From: DASXTC01 sp036505635
GTDB lineage: Bacteria > Acidobacteriota > Polarisedimenticolia > JACPZX01 > DASXTC01
Assembly (NCBI GenBank): GCA_036505635.1
Contig: DASXTC010000082.1
Span: forward strand, 26,519-90,518
Direction of reading: 5' to 3'
Length of the DNA: 64,000 nt
The notes under the pieces are model-generated. The model saw only the letters and a program-made list of their open reading frames with translations, was not told the origin of the DNA and ran no database searches. Both the position numbers and the translations under genes were made by a program. This document shows positions 8,962 through 18,400 of this stretch, one piece after another (the stretch's first letter is position 1; each line of letters begins with the position of its first letter).

Positions 8962-9366
8962 TCACGTGTGGCTGACGATGAGCGCGAAGCCGTCGGGGTC
9001 AGTGACCCGGAACTCCCCGCGTGGCGAGTAGAAGGGATACTCGATCTCGCCGACCTCCACGCCCTGGTTCCGTAGCCTGGAACGATACGCAGCTACGTCC
9101 TCGCAATAGAGATAGAAGAGCAAGGCCTGAGGCGACGGCCCCACGAGCTCCCCCGCTCGAGCCAGCATCAGGCGCGCGCCACCGGATACGAGCCATGCCC
9201 AGGAAGGCTCGACCTGCCCGGGAGGTGTGAAGGTGTTGCCCACGGAGAAACCCAGCTTCCCGTAGAACTCGATCGAACGCGGCACGCTCTTCACATGAAT
9301 CATGGGGACCAGCGAATCGAGTCCTGTCACGCTTGCCTCTCCAGTGAAAGCAGGTATTGTAGTCAT
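8962..9366 (-). CDS. VOC superfamily (glyoxalase/bleomycin resistance-like) protein
   Basis: A 134-residue single-module vicinal oxygen chelate protein. The typical start LVPMIHVKSVPRSIEFY and the C-terminal FRVTDPDGFALIV identify the family. It is convergent with the decarboxylase gene, with 7 nt between stops. No good ribosome site precedes ATG 9366, and an internal ATG at 9303 would cut into the first strand of the fold, so I keep the long form. VOC proteins bind a metal or small ligand between paired modules and include lyases, dioxygenases and antibiotic-binding proteins. The exact role is unknown. Confidence 0.85.
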   Translation of the reverse strand: MTTIPAFTGEASVTGLDSLVPMIHVKSVPRSIEFYGKLGFSVGNTFTPPGQVEPSWAWLVSGGARLMLARAGELVGPSPQALLFYLYCEDVAAYRSRLRNQGVEVGEIEYPFYSPRGEFRVTDPDGFALIVSHT

Positions 9367-9447
9367 CCGGATCGTCGAGCGACGCCTGCTCCATGCCGTA
9401 GTCCCGAACGACCGGAGGCTTCACGTCAGGGCTGTGGGCGCGGCAGC

Positions 9448-11025
9448 CTATTCCCCATTCAGCGTCGGTCGGTCCTCATCCCGCAGCTCGTAGAAGTTCA
9501 GAAACTGCCCTGGGGCGATCTCCGCCGAGCGCGGCTCGTACATGGTGGTGATGAGAGTGGTGTCATAGAGATCCTTCTCCCTGTCCCATATGGCTCGATT
9601 CAAATAGGGTAGGAACGGCGTCTTGAGTGGATCGCGAGGCCGTGCCGTCACATCGATGTTGCCAGCCAGGAGATAGGTGGGCTTTCGCCCCAGGATGTAC
9701 TGCCCATCGTGTTTCTCGTGCCCGGCCCATCCCTTTCCCATATCAGGCATCTCGCGATGCGCGACATGAGCGTCCGTCACGCCGAGCATGTCGTACACGA
9801 CCAGCCCCGAGTAGTATGCGACTGCGCCGATCGGAACGGTGGCCACGCTCTCCCCCACCCGGGCATTCTCGCGCAACCACTTTCCCACCTGCGTCCATCG
9901 AGGAATCTCAACGCCATTCTGGTACTCGTAGAGCTCGTAATGCGAACCCAACATCGGCTTCGTCGCGTTGACAGTTATCAGGAACGCCACGGCAACGCTC
10001 GCCGCATGCGTTCTCCACCGATTCTCTGCTGCCGTTTTCACCATGTCATACAACGACACCATCATGCTCGCCTGGAGAGCCAGCAGGAGCGGGAGCGGAC
10101 CGAGGGCAAACCGATACATGGGCAGCCCATCGCCGCCGACCATGATGGTACCGAGCCACAGGCAGATCACGGTCAGAGCCACAAAGCGTAGTTTGAGGTT
10201 GCCGGCCAGGATCCCGTAGATCACAGGCAGCATCATGAAGATCAGGCCTTCGTGGTCTCCCGCATACTGTACCAGGTAGACCATTCCTCGACCGATCGCC
10301 TGAAGACCGCCTCCCGTCTTCGCGTAGTAGGTGTTCGGGAACCATTCGCCGTAGTAGAGGTACCGGAGAGAAAATAATCCGCCCATGGCGCCGCAGCAAG
10401 TCATGAGCCATAGCAATGTGCGCTCCATCCCGTGCTTCCTACGCTGAAGGAATACGCAGAGGCTGAGGACGCCGAGCACCGCCGCGCCCTCCGGACGCGT
10501 GAAGACAAGCGCTGTCACGAGAAACGCAGAAAGCATCAGGCCGCCGGAAAGAACGGTCAGGACGCTTGCCACCACCAGGCCAACATAGAGCATCGTGTCC
10601 ATGCCGGAGGCGGCCCAGCAAGCGTAGGAACCATTCGATGCCAACGTCAACGGCACCAGAGCAGCGATCAGGGGAGGAACTCGTCGGTCGGAGGAGATCA
10701 GCACCAGCCTGTGCGCCAGGAACAGTGTGACCAATCCAATGGTGAGCCCGAGGCTCCTCGCGGAGAGCAGCAGGTCGCAGCCCAGCAGATGCATCCCAGC
10801 CAGCAGGATGGTCCACAGTGGACTCGTGAACCCCTCCACACGTTCATTTGGATTGAAGACCAATCCATGCCCTTCGGCCAGGTTTCGTGCGTAGCGAAGC
10901 GTGATGAATGAATCATCGGAGATGAAGTTGTAAGAGTAAGCGTGGGCAAGGTAGACGGCGCAACCGAGAGCCAGAAGCGCTCCGGTAGCGTACACATCCC
11001 AACTCTTTTTGAGGTGATGAGTCAC
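9448..11025 (-). CDS. GT-C type polytopic membrane glycosyltransferase-like protein
   Basis: A 525-residue integral membrane protein with about ten hydrophobic segments. The first extracytoplasmic loop has the DD motif (D37, D38) in SDDSFITLRYARNL followed by VEGFTSPLWT. This signature is shared with lipid-linked-sugar transferases of the GT-C fold, such as mycobacterial AftB-like arabinosyltransferases. Such enzymes move a sugar from a polyprenyl phosphate donor to an extracytoplasmic acceptor. The start is a GTG (11025) without a clear ribosome site. The gene is visibly poorer in GC than its neighbours (some lines near 50%), which hints at acquisition by transfer. Donor and acceptor cannot be assigned. 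Confidence 0.82.
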   Translation of the reverse strand: MTHHLKKSWDVYATGALLALGCAVYLAHAYSYNFISDDSFITLRYARNLAEGHGLVFNPNERVEGFTSPLWTILLAGMHLLGCDLLLSARSLGLTIGLVTLFLAHRLVLISSDRRVPPLIAALVPLTLASNGSYACWAASGMDTMLYVGLVVASVLTVLSGGLMLSAFLVTALVFTRPEGAAVLGVLSLCVFLQRRKHGMERTLLWLMTCCGAMGGLFSLRYLYYGEWFPNTYYAKTGGGLQAIGRGMVYLVQYAGDHEGLIFMMLPVIYGILAGNLKLRFVALTVICLWLGTIMVGGDGLPMYRFALGPLPLLLALQASMMVSLYDMVKTAAENRWRTHAASVAVAFLITVNATKPMLGSHYELYEYQNGVEIPRWTQVGKWLRENARVGESVATVPIGAVAYYSGLVVYDMLGVTDAHVAHREMPDMGKGWAGHEKHDGQYILGRKPTYLLAGNIDVTARPRDPLKTPFLPYLNRAIWDREKDLYDTTLITTMYEPRSAEIAPGQFLNFYELRDEDRPTLNGE

Positions 11026-11225
11026 GGGATCATCTTAATCCATTGGGCGGAACTGGATGGCGGGACAGGGGGAGCTCCGTGGAGCGCGTAGGCGGGTCTT
11101 CCCAGGATCGCCAACTTCCTTGGTGACGTACCTTATAGCACAGGTTGGAAGCCATCGACCGGGCCGCGGGATCGACGGGGTGGACTGGTGACGACTCGGG
11201 AGGAGGAGGGCAGGAGGCGCGATCC

Positions 11226-12338
11226 TCAGAGCTGCGGGCGCTTGTACTGCTTGTCGAGCAGATACATGTACATCACGGCCATCGAGTCCTGGTCCTCTCC
11301 GGACGTGTTGTTGTAGATGCTGACCATCTCGTACTCGTGATCCTTGTAGATCGGGATCCCCTCGGCGCTGGTGAAATAATCGACGTGGTCGATCCCGATC
11401 CTCCCCGGGGAGGGGCGCACCTTGCTGAGGTAGACCGTCTTGTCGGCCGTCAGGTCCCGCAGCTCGAGTGACTCGGCGAACGGGTGCAGGTGGACCGCGA
11501 TATAGTGGATCGTGGTGTCGAAGGGCACCTCCATGTACCGCGTGATGTTGGCATGGTTGACCTGCCGGCCCGGCTTGACGGTCCAGTGCCCGCTGAAGCG
11601 GCGCCCCTGTTCGTCGGTGATCTTGAACCCGCTCGCCTGGGCATCGGTCCCCACGAGGCACCCCGGGCCATGCACCTGGGAGTTCGGGTCGGGGATCCCG
11701 AAGTAGGGGTCCTTGCCGTCCACCAGCACCATTCCGACGGCGGCGAGCTGGAACAGCGGCTTAATGGGGGTCCTGAGGTCCCTTTCCCGGACAAACTCGA
11801 CCGTGACCTTGTGCCTCACTTCGATGTTGGGGTTCTCCAGGTTGTGATTGAGGACCTGCGTGCCCAGACGGAACGGCTCGCTCGACATCACGGGGATGCC
11901 GAATCCGGCGGGCAGCTCGATCTGCTGCTGTCCCTGCGACAGCGTGAAGATCCTGTTCGGAGTGACCCGCGTCTGGTCGAAGAGTCGCCTGTGCAGGCCC
12001 ATGTTCAGGTCGAGATTGCTGTGACACATGAATTCCTGGCTCGCGGGAGTCTGGCCGTCGGGCCCCACCATGACCGCCGCAAAGCCGGTCACCCAGAGAA
12101 GTTCCGGTGGCTCGACCTCCATCAGGAATACGGCCTGGGTGCTCTCCGGGCCCAGCATCGACTTGTACTTGCGGTCCACGAGGTAGGTCTTCGAGAGAAA
12201 GCTCGCCACGCGGGGGGTCCCTGAGGCGTCGGGAGTCTCGCCGGTGGCGTGGCCGGGGGCCTCCGCGCGGACCGGAAGGACGCCCGCGAGGATCAGCGGG
12301 ATGAGAAGGAGGAGCCGACCTTCGCCATGTGCTCGCAT
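11226..12338 (-). CDS. Exported PHM-like copper protein (candidate type II copper monooxygenase fold)
   Basis: A 370-residue protein with a signal peptide (cleavage near residue 25) and an AGGAGAGG site before ATG 12338. Peptidylglycine alpha-hydroxylating monooxygenase (PHM) has two copper sites, and their motifs have counterparts here. The HxH of the second site matches VHLHPF (H283, H285), and the methionine ligand matches DSMAVMYMY (M353). The first site may use H106 (FMCHSN) and H165 (VLNHNLE). The spacing and order follow PHM/DBH-like enzymes, which hydroxylate C-H bonds using O2 and a reductant. The neighbours give no substrate. The similarity is my motif comparison and needs a structure search; a non-catalytic copper-binding role is equally possible. 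Confidence 0.6.
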   Translation of the reverse strand: MRAHGEGRLLLLIPLILAGVLPVRAEAPGHATGETPDASGTPRVASFLSKTYLVDRKYKSMLGPESTQAVFLMEVEPPELLWVTGFAAVMVGPDGQTPASQEFMCHSNLDLNMGLHRRLFDQTRVTPNRIFTLSQGQQQIELPAGFGIPVMSSEPFRLGTQVLNHNLENPNIEVRHKVTVEFVRERDLRTPIKPLFQLAAVGMVLVDGKDPYFGIPDPNSQVHGPGCLVGTDAQASGFKITDEQGRRFSGHWTVKPGRQVNHANITRYMEVPFDTTIHYIAVHLHPFAESLELRDLTADKTVYLSKVRPSPGRIGIDHVDYFTSAEGIPIYKDHEYEMVSIYNNTSGEDQDSMAVMYMYLLDKQYKRPQL

Positions 12339-12434
12339 TCACCCTCTCCTGCGTTCACCGTCCGGTGTCCCCCATTCTATCTCAGGTGCGTGCCGTATCG
12401 CCCGTGAATCCGCGCCTACCGCGAGGGGGGCCGA

Positions 12435-13247
12435 TCACGGCGCCCAGAAGAGCGCCTCCCCATTGGGGTCGAGCACGCTGATGGCCGGCTTGCCCTCGGC
12501 CAGCATGAGGGCGGCGCCGATCTTCCCGTTCGGTCTCTTGAAGATCAAGCTGGGCCCGTCCGAGGCGACGTCGAGCTGTACGCGGGGCCGGATGAACGAG
12601 TCGGAGAGAACCATCGTCGGCCCACCGGTCGTCACGCCCGCCGCCAGCCGCACGAGCCCGTCGGCGTCGAAGAGGGCGAAGCGCGGGCCGCTCTCGTCGA
12701 ACGCTCCGAGCGCCACGCGTCTCTTCGTGTCGGGCGCGTACATCTCGATCTTCGGCCCGTCCTCCCCCACGCCGACAATCATGCGCGTCTTGGCCCGAGC
12801 GTCGGCGAGGACCAGGCTCGGGGCCTCACCGGTTGTCAGCAGGCCGATCCGCCGGCGCTCCATCGGGTCGTAGAACTCCAGGCCGGCGCCCGGCTCCGTT
12901 GCGGCCAGCGCAACCCTCCTCTTTCCGTTCATGTCGTAGAAGGTGACCTCGGCCCCTTCCCGGTCGATCGAGAAGGCCATGCGCGCCCTCTCCTTGACGT
13001 CACGCAGGACGAGGAAGGGCCCCTCTTCCATCACGCCCATCGACAGCCGCGGTTTGCCGGCCGCGTCCACGATGGTGATCGATTCTGCCTCGAGGCTCTT
13101 CGCGCGCGGCGCCGCCTGCCCCATCAGCAGCGCGGCGGCCCCCGCGACCACGAGCGCCGCCCCGGCCGACCTCAGCCCGCGGTTCTGCCTTTCCAGCGCG
13201 TCGAGGCGCTCAAGCACCGACTTCAGTCCGTCCGTCTCCTCTCTCAT
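12435..13247 (-). CDS. Membrane-anchored beta-repeat protein of unknown function
   Basis: A 270-residue protein with a short charged cytoplasmic N-terminus, a single hydrophobic segment (~residues 25-45) and a long extracytoplasmic part. That part is built from ~20-23-residue repeats of the type D-x-x-G-K-x-R-x-x-L-G followed by G-P-x-L-x-F/L-x-D. About nine copies are visible (for example DAAGKPRLSMGV, DAKAKTRM-type variants, and RPNGKIGAAL). Regular repeats of this kind usually build a solenoid or propeller. The ATG at 13247 follows a GGGGGTGAG site. No enzyme motif is seen. It lies alone between two secreted-protein genes on the same strand. Confidence 0.78.
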   Translation of the reverse strand: MREETDGLKSVLERLDALERQNRGLRSAGAALVVAGAAALLMGQAAPRAKSLEAESITIVDAAGKPRLSMGVMEEGPFLVLRDVKERARMAFSIDREGAEVTFYDMNGKRRVALAATEPGAGLEFYDPMERRRIGLLTTGEAPSLVLADARAKTRMIVGVGEDGPKIEMYAPDTKRRVALGAFDESGPRFALFDADGLVRLAAGVTTGGPTMVLSDSFIRPRVQLDVASDGPSLIFKRPNGKIGAALMLAEGKPAISVLDPNGEALFWAP

Positions 13248-13363
13248 CGGCTCTCACCCCCCCAACCTGCCGGCAGGGCGCAGCCCCGCGGGCTCCCGGT
13301 CCCATCATACCGTGGAGGAGGAGGTACTCGGGAGAGAATCGGGAACGAGGGGTCGCGCGCCGG

Positions 13364-15055
13364 TCACCTGGCCGTTACGGAGTCGACCTCGCTGTACTCG
13401 AGGCGCTTCGTGCCCGCCTTCTTGCCCAGCACCTTGATGTAGAGGTAGGGGCTCCCCTTGCCGCAGATGGCGGCCCACTTGGTGACGGGGACCGTCCAGT
13501 AGGTGGTGAGCAGCAGCTTCTTGCCGCTGGTGACCTTGGTGTTGAAGGTCGGCGTCGAACCGATGAAGACCTTGAACCGGTCGTACGTCTCCGGGCTCCA
13601 GGTGATGATGGGGGGAGGATCGGCGCAGGTGACGTCTCCGTCAAGGGGGAAGGTCACCGTGATGTCGCAGGCGTCTCCCCCCTCGGAGTCGCCGTCGGAG
13701 TTGGCCTGACCCGGGTTGTAGTCGTCAGGGCAGTTGTCCGTCACGTCGTCCACCCCATCGCCGTCCGAGTCCCCAGCCGGCGGAGCGCCGCAGGCACCCC
13801 CCACGCAGCAGAGCGACCCGTAGTCGCTCGTCGGAGTGAAGGCTCCACCCACGCAGAGCTGTCCGAGGGTGCAGGCGTTCCCTCCCGCCTGGTAGCAGGT
13901 GGGGAGCGTTCCGGAGAAGTCGGCCGCCAGCCGCGTGATGACGCCGGTGTCGTAGGTGTCGCGCGGGAGCGCGCCCGCCCCGGTCGTGACCCCGTCCCCC
14001 ATCAGCGCCGCGGGCAGGGCCGCCACGGTGTGCTCCGTGATGGCGGGAGCCGAGAGCGGCGTGCCGGTCGTCCCCATCGCGTTGATGTTCACCAGGCCCG
14101 TCCCCTGAGGAGGAGCGTCGTTGCCGCTGGTGTAGACGCCCCCGGGCAGCTCGAAGACCAGCGCCTGGTCCGGGAGCCGGTACGAGAGGTAGATGTTCTT
14201 CACCACGTTGACGGTGGCGCCGTACCGTATGCGCGTCCCGTAGTGGTACCAGCCGTGGATGATGTTGTTGCGCAGATCCACGTGCGGGTCCCCCGTCCCG
14301 CTGTCGCTGTTGCCCGCGATCTGCGGGTTCCTCTGGTGGTTGTACGTGAGGATGTTGTGATGGATCGTGACGCGGTCGGCGAACTCGCCGGTGGGGGGGG
14401 TGCCGGGCCCCGCCGACCCTTGACCCGAGACCAGGATCGCCTTGCCCGCGTTGAGATTGACGAGATCATCGGCGTCGGCGATGAGGTTCCACGACAGGGT
14501 CACGTTGATGGGACGCCCCTCGCCGGTGGCCCCTCCATAGACGCCGATCGACTCGTCGCTCGCCCGCGACACCGAGAGATGATCGAGCCAGATGTTGGAG
14601 CAGTTCTTGTAGAGCATGAAGCCGGGCAGGTTGTCGTTGCGATCCGCGGTGTCCCGGCTTCGCAGGTGCCGGATGATGATGTTGCTCGAGTCGCGTATCT
14701 CGAACTGGTCGTACTTGAGCGTGATGCCGGGCAATGGGGCTGTGGCGCCGTCGACCGTCACGTTGGTCCGGCCGCGCAGCTCCAGCTTGCGCTTCAGGAT
14801 GATATCGCCGCCAACCGTGAAATGGACGCGGCGGTTGCTCCCCGACAGCGCGGCGCGCAGGCTGCCGGCGATGACGGGCTCGTTGATGTCGTAGTCGGCG
14901 AGCGTCGTGACGTAGACGATCGGGTAGACCGCGCCGCCCGTGGTGTTCTGCCCGAATCCCTCGGGTGTCTGGGCGAGCGCGGGTGCGGCGCCGAGGGCGG
15001 CGAGAAGGATCAGCGCGGGCACAATTCGAGCCGAGAGGCGAGAGTATCTGCGCAT
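13364..15055 (-). CDS. Secreted pectate-lyase-like parallel beta-helix protein with TSP3 repeat and shared C-terminal domain
   Basis: A 563-residue exported protein. I chose ATG 15055 because a classical signal peptide (ending PALAQ) follows; the frame is open to 15097. Residues ~25-330 match the pectate lyase PL1/PL9-type beta-helix, with repeated turn motifs (NIIIRHL, NIWLDHLSVSRA, VTIHHNIL) and an R-N-P segment near residue 240 at the place of the catalytic arginine loop. Residues ~427-467 form a thrombospondin type 3 calcium repeat (DSDGDGVDDVTDNC). The last ~95 residues are a domain also found at the end of the 25693-26781 protein. It probably cleaves pectin or another uronate polymer outside the cell; activity is not certain. 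Confidence 0.83.
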   Translation of the reverse strand: MRRYSRLSARIVPALILLAALGAAPALAQTPEGFGQNTTGGAVYPIVYVTTLADYDINEPVIAGSLRAALSGSNRRVHFTVGGDIILKRKLELRGRTNVTVDGATAPLPGITLKYDQFEIRDSSNIIIRHLRSRDTADRNDNLPGFMLYKNCSNIWLDHLSVSRASDESIGVYGGATGEGRPINVTLSWNLIADADDLVNLNAGKAILVSGQGSAGPGTPPTGEFADRVTIHHNILTYNHQRNPQIAGNSDSGTGDPHVDLRNNIIHGWYHYGTRIRYGATVNVVKNIYLSYRLPDQALVFELPGGVYTSGNDAPPQGTGLVNINAMGTTGTPLSAPAITEHTVAALPAALMGDGVTTGAGALPRDTYDTGVITRLAADFSGTLPTCYQAGGNACTLGQLCVGGAFTPTSDYGSLCCVGGACGAPPAGDSDGDGVDDVTDNCPDDYNPGQANSDGDSEGGDACDITVTFPLDGDVTCADPPPIITWSPETYDRFKVFIGSTPTFNTKVTSGKKLLLTTYWTVPVTKWAAICGKGSPYLYIKVLGKKAGTKRLEYSEVDSVTAR

Positions 15056-15455
15056 GAGTCTCCTGGACGGCGGGGCAACGCGGGGTGCAAAAAACATAGG
15101 GCATGGATCGGCGGAGGGCCAGCGCGAAAGAGTAACTATTCAACCTCTGAGGGGCCGTCATCCCCTGACAACGCGGCCTCTCCAGACGGACGGCATGGCC
15201 GGAAGCTCATCGGCCCGCGCCCGCCGCCACCTGAATTCCGCCTATCCTCGGTTGTCGGCGGTTTCCCGCTCGTCCGGACGGATGTGTGGTAGAGTCGGTC
15301 TCGCAACCAGGTGTCCTCATGCGATGGACCTGCGCGGGCGCGCTGGCCGGGGCCGGCACAGAGCGAGCGGGCACCCAACGCCCTCCCGAGCCGACAGACC
15401 GCTTCGCGTCCACTCCCTTCCCACCTCAGGGACCCTGGTCCCCGCTTCAGGCGCC
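15056..15455. other. 400-nt divergent intergenic region
   Basis: This region separates the divergent pectate-lyase-like gene and the giant subtilase-like gene, so it must hold both promoters. I see no convincing -35/-10 pair and no tRNA, repeat or small gene with a ribosome site. Open frames crossing it lack signal sequences and start sites. Confidence 0.5.
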
Positions 15456-18400
15456 ATGGCGATGAATCCGGGTTCGACGAGCCTCAGGTTGCTGGCGCTT
15501 CTCGTCCTGCTCGCATTGCCCCCCGCGCTCTTCATCGGCGCTCCGGCAAGATCGCGTGGCCCGGGTGCCCGGGGGTCTGAGATCGAGATCGGCCGTCCCG
15601 GCACCCGCGATGGGCGCGTCCCCTGGGCGGCCCGGGCGGAGTTGCGCGTCACCGACAGCCTGAGAAGGCAGTTCTACAAGAGGCCCGACACCCGCACCTG
15701 GTGGCCCGGCCCCGATGACATCGGGCTGAAGTCCTACGGGCATGTCGCGGTCAGCGAGCTCGCCGACCCCGGCGTCCTGATCCTTCCGAACTCGAAGGGC
15801 TCAATCAGGATCGGGCGTCCTACCGATCGGGACCTCCTGCCGGCCGAGATGGCCCAGCAGGCGTCGGTCAACGGCGCAGGGCGCGGCGGTAAGTACTGGA
15901 TCGTCCAGTTCACTCCCTCCTACGCGGCGACGCGGGGTGTGCTCGATGCCAGCGCCGAGATGGCGAAGAGGGGCTTCGAGGTCGTCAGCTACGTCCCCAA
16001 CAACGCATTCCTCGTCCGGATCAACAAGCCGAAGGATGTCGATAACCTGAAGGACCCGGCGGTCTTCCAGTATTCGACCCTCTTCACTCCGGCCGACCGG
16101 ATTCATCCGGCCGTGGGGCGCAAGTCGCTGCGCGACGAAGCGCGCGCGAGCTCCGACATCCTCCAGCTCCACGCCGGGATCTTGCCGGGTGGGAGCATGG
16201 CGTCCGTCGAAGAGGCGATCGCGCGGCTGGGCGGCGAGGTCATCCAGAAGTACGACATCGCCGGCAACGAAACGATCTCATTCACGCTGCGCAACAACCG
16301 CCTGCTCACCCTCGTCCGCACGGCCGAGGAGATCGGCGGCGTGACCGAGTCGTTGGAGTTCGAGCAGATGAACTACGTGACGAGCCAGATGGTCGAGCTG
16401 GGCCGTCTGCTCGATCCGCGCGACGTGGGCGGAGCGCTCTTCCCGTTTCGCGACGCGGGTGTGGATGGCGGCGGCACCTTCGTCTCGGGCCTGCCCAACT
16501 ACAGCGACCCGAACCCGGGCTCGCCTCTGTCGTTGTCGGGCGCGATCTACGACGTGCAACCGCAGTTCCTGGGGGTGGCCGACAACGGTCTGACGCTCGA
16601 CACCCACTCGTTCGCCAACGACAACCAGAACCCCTGCCTGACCAACTGCACGAGCGCGTCGGGCAAGGCCGGGCTGACCGGGGTGGGGGCCAGCCATCGG
16701 AAGGTGGAGGCCTACCTGCGAGGCGTTGATTTCGACGCGACGTCGGTGGGGGACTTCCTGACCTGCGATTCCATCAAGCAGTCGGGCGGCAACACCCACG
16801 GCACGCTGGTGACGGGGGGCGCGGCGTCCAACCCCAGCGGCGGCACGATCGGCCTGGACCGCGAGTACAACGACATCGGGACGGTGGATCAGTTCGACTC
16901 GTTCTTCAACGACACCGTGGAGGATCATCTCTCGCTGGACGGTCAGGCCCGCGGCGCGCGCGTCATCTTCGAGGACATCGCGAACACGCCGGTCTCCTCA
17001 CCGCCTGCCTGCGCGGTAGTGTTCCTCTCGGATGTCGACGCTGGCGACGAGCCGGCCGACCGGATCGCGGACATGATCTTCCGGCGCGACCTGCACCAGT
17101 CCCCGGCGAGCTACTCGACGATCGATGAGCGCGGCGCCAAGGTGACCCTCTTCGCGTTCGGCGCGCCGGTGAACTTCGACGACAACTTCACCAACGGCCG
17201 GGGCTCGTACGATCCCGCCGGCCCCGGCACGGGCTCGGCCGGGATCGACGCCCTGCTCTTCAAGAACCGCGAGGTCCTGCACGTGTCGGCAGTGGGCAAC
17301 GACGGATCCGACCCGACGACCAATGCCGACATCGACCCGTTCACTCCCACCGACGCCAACGATACGTTCACGGTCGACGACATCCAGGTGAACGACATCG
17401 CCACGGCCAAGAACATCGTCACGGTCGGGACGAACTACTCGGACCGGATCCAGGCGACCCTCGACCCGGGCGAGTCGATCGCCAACTTCACCTCCAAGGG
17501 CCCCGCGACCTTCGCATCGATGAGAGGCGCGCCCCTCGTCGTGGCCCCCGGCGTGGACATCGGGGACGGTTTCGAGAGCCGCGACGGGCGTTTTCAGAAC
17601 GACTACTTCATCTCGCTGGCCCAGACGGTCTCCTTCGACAACGAGAACGACGCGGATACGGGCAACCGGGTCGAGAACGTCCTGATACAGGGGCAGGCGG
17701 GAACCTCCATCTCGGCGGGCAAGATCGCGGGTGCGGCGCTTCAGATCCGCGACTACTTCGCCAAGGGGTTCTACTCGACCGCCTCGGCAAGCACCTCCGA
17801 CCGGATCTCGCGCATGTCGGGCGCGCTGGTCAAGGCGCTCCTGATCAACAGCACCGACTGGGCCTCCCAGGGTCCGCTGCTTGGCACCTGCACGGGGCGC
17901 GGTCCGCTCAACTGCATCACCGAGGAAGGCTACGGCAAGGTCGAGCTGGCCAACACGCTGCCGCTGAGCAACTACCGCACCGAGGTCAGGCCGCACAACA
18001 CCACCAACGTGGCTCCGGTCACCAACGTGCCCCAGGCCCTGCTGGTGGCCGACGAGCACTTCGACGGCGGGCTGCGGCGCGACGCGACCAAGCCGGCGCT
18101 CGACGGCAGCACCACCGGCATCGGCGTAGTCCCCTACGGTGGCTCGGTCTCCTTCGATGTCTTCCGCCGTCATGGCTGGGACCAGCTCCGGATCTCCCTG
18201 GCCTGGTACGACGCCTCGGGGGACCTCCTGAGAAACAACCTGGACCTGGAGATTCTGGACGGCGACTACGACCGGAGCTCCACGGGTCTGTGCAACTCCA
18301 GCAGCACCAGGCATGGAGTGTGCGGCTACTGCAAGGCGACGGCCAACGTCGACCCGAACGCCGGCAGCGACGCGCCATACCTCGTGGAGGCCGGCAACCC

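Noticed and set aside
14940..15455. N-terminal extension of the giant subtilase-like gene
   Set aside because: It overlaps the divergent pectate-lyase gene start and has no ribosome site or signal; a classical signal peptide begins at 15456.
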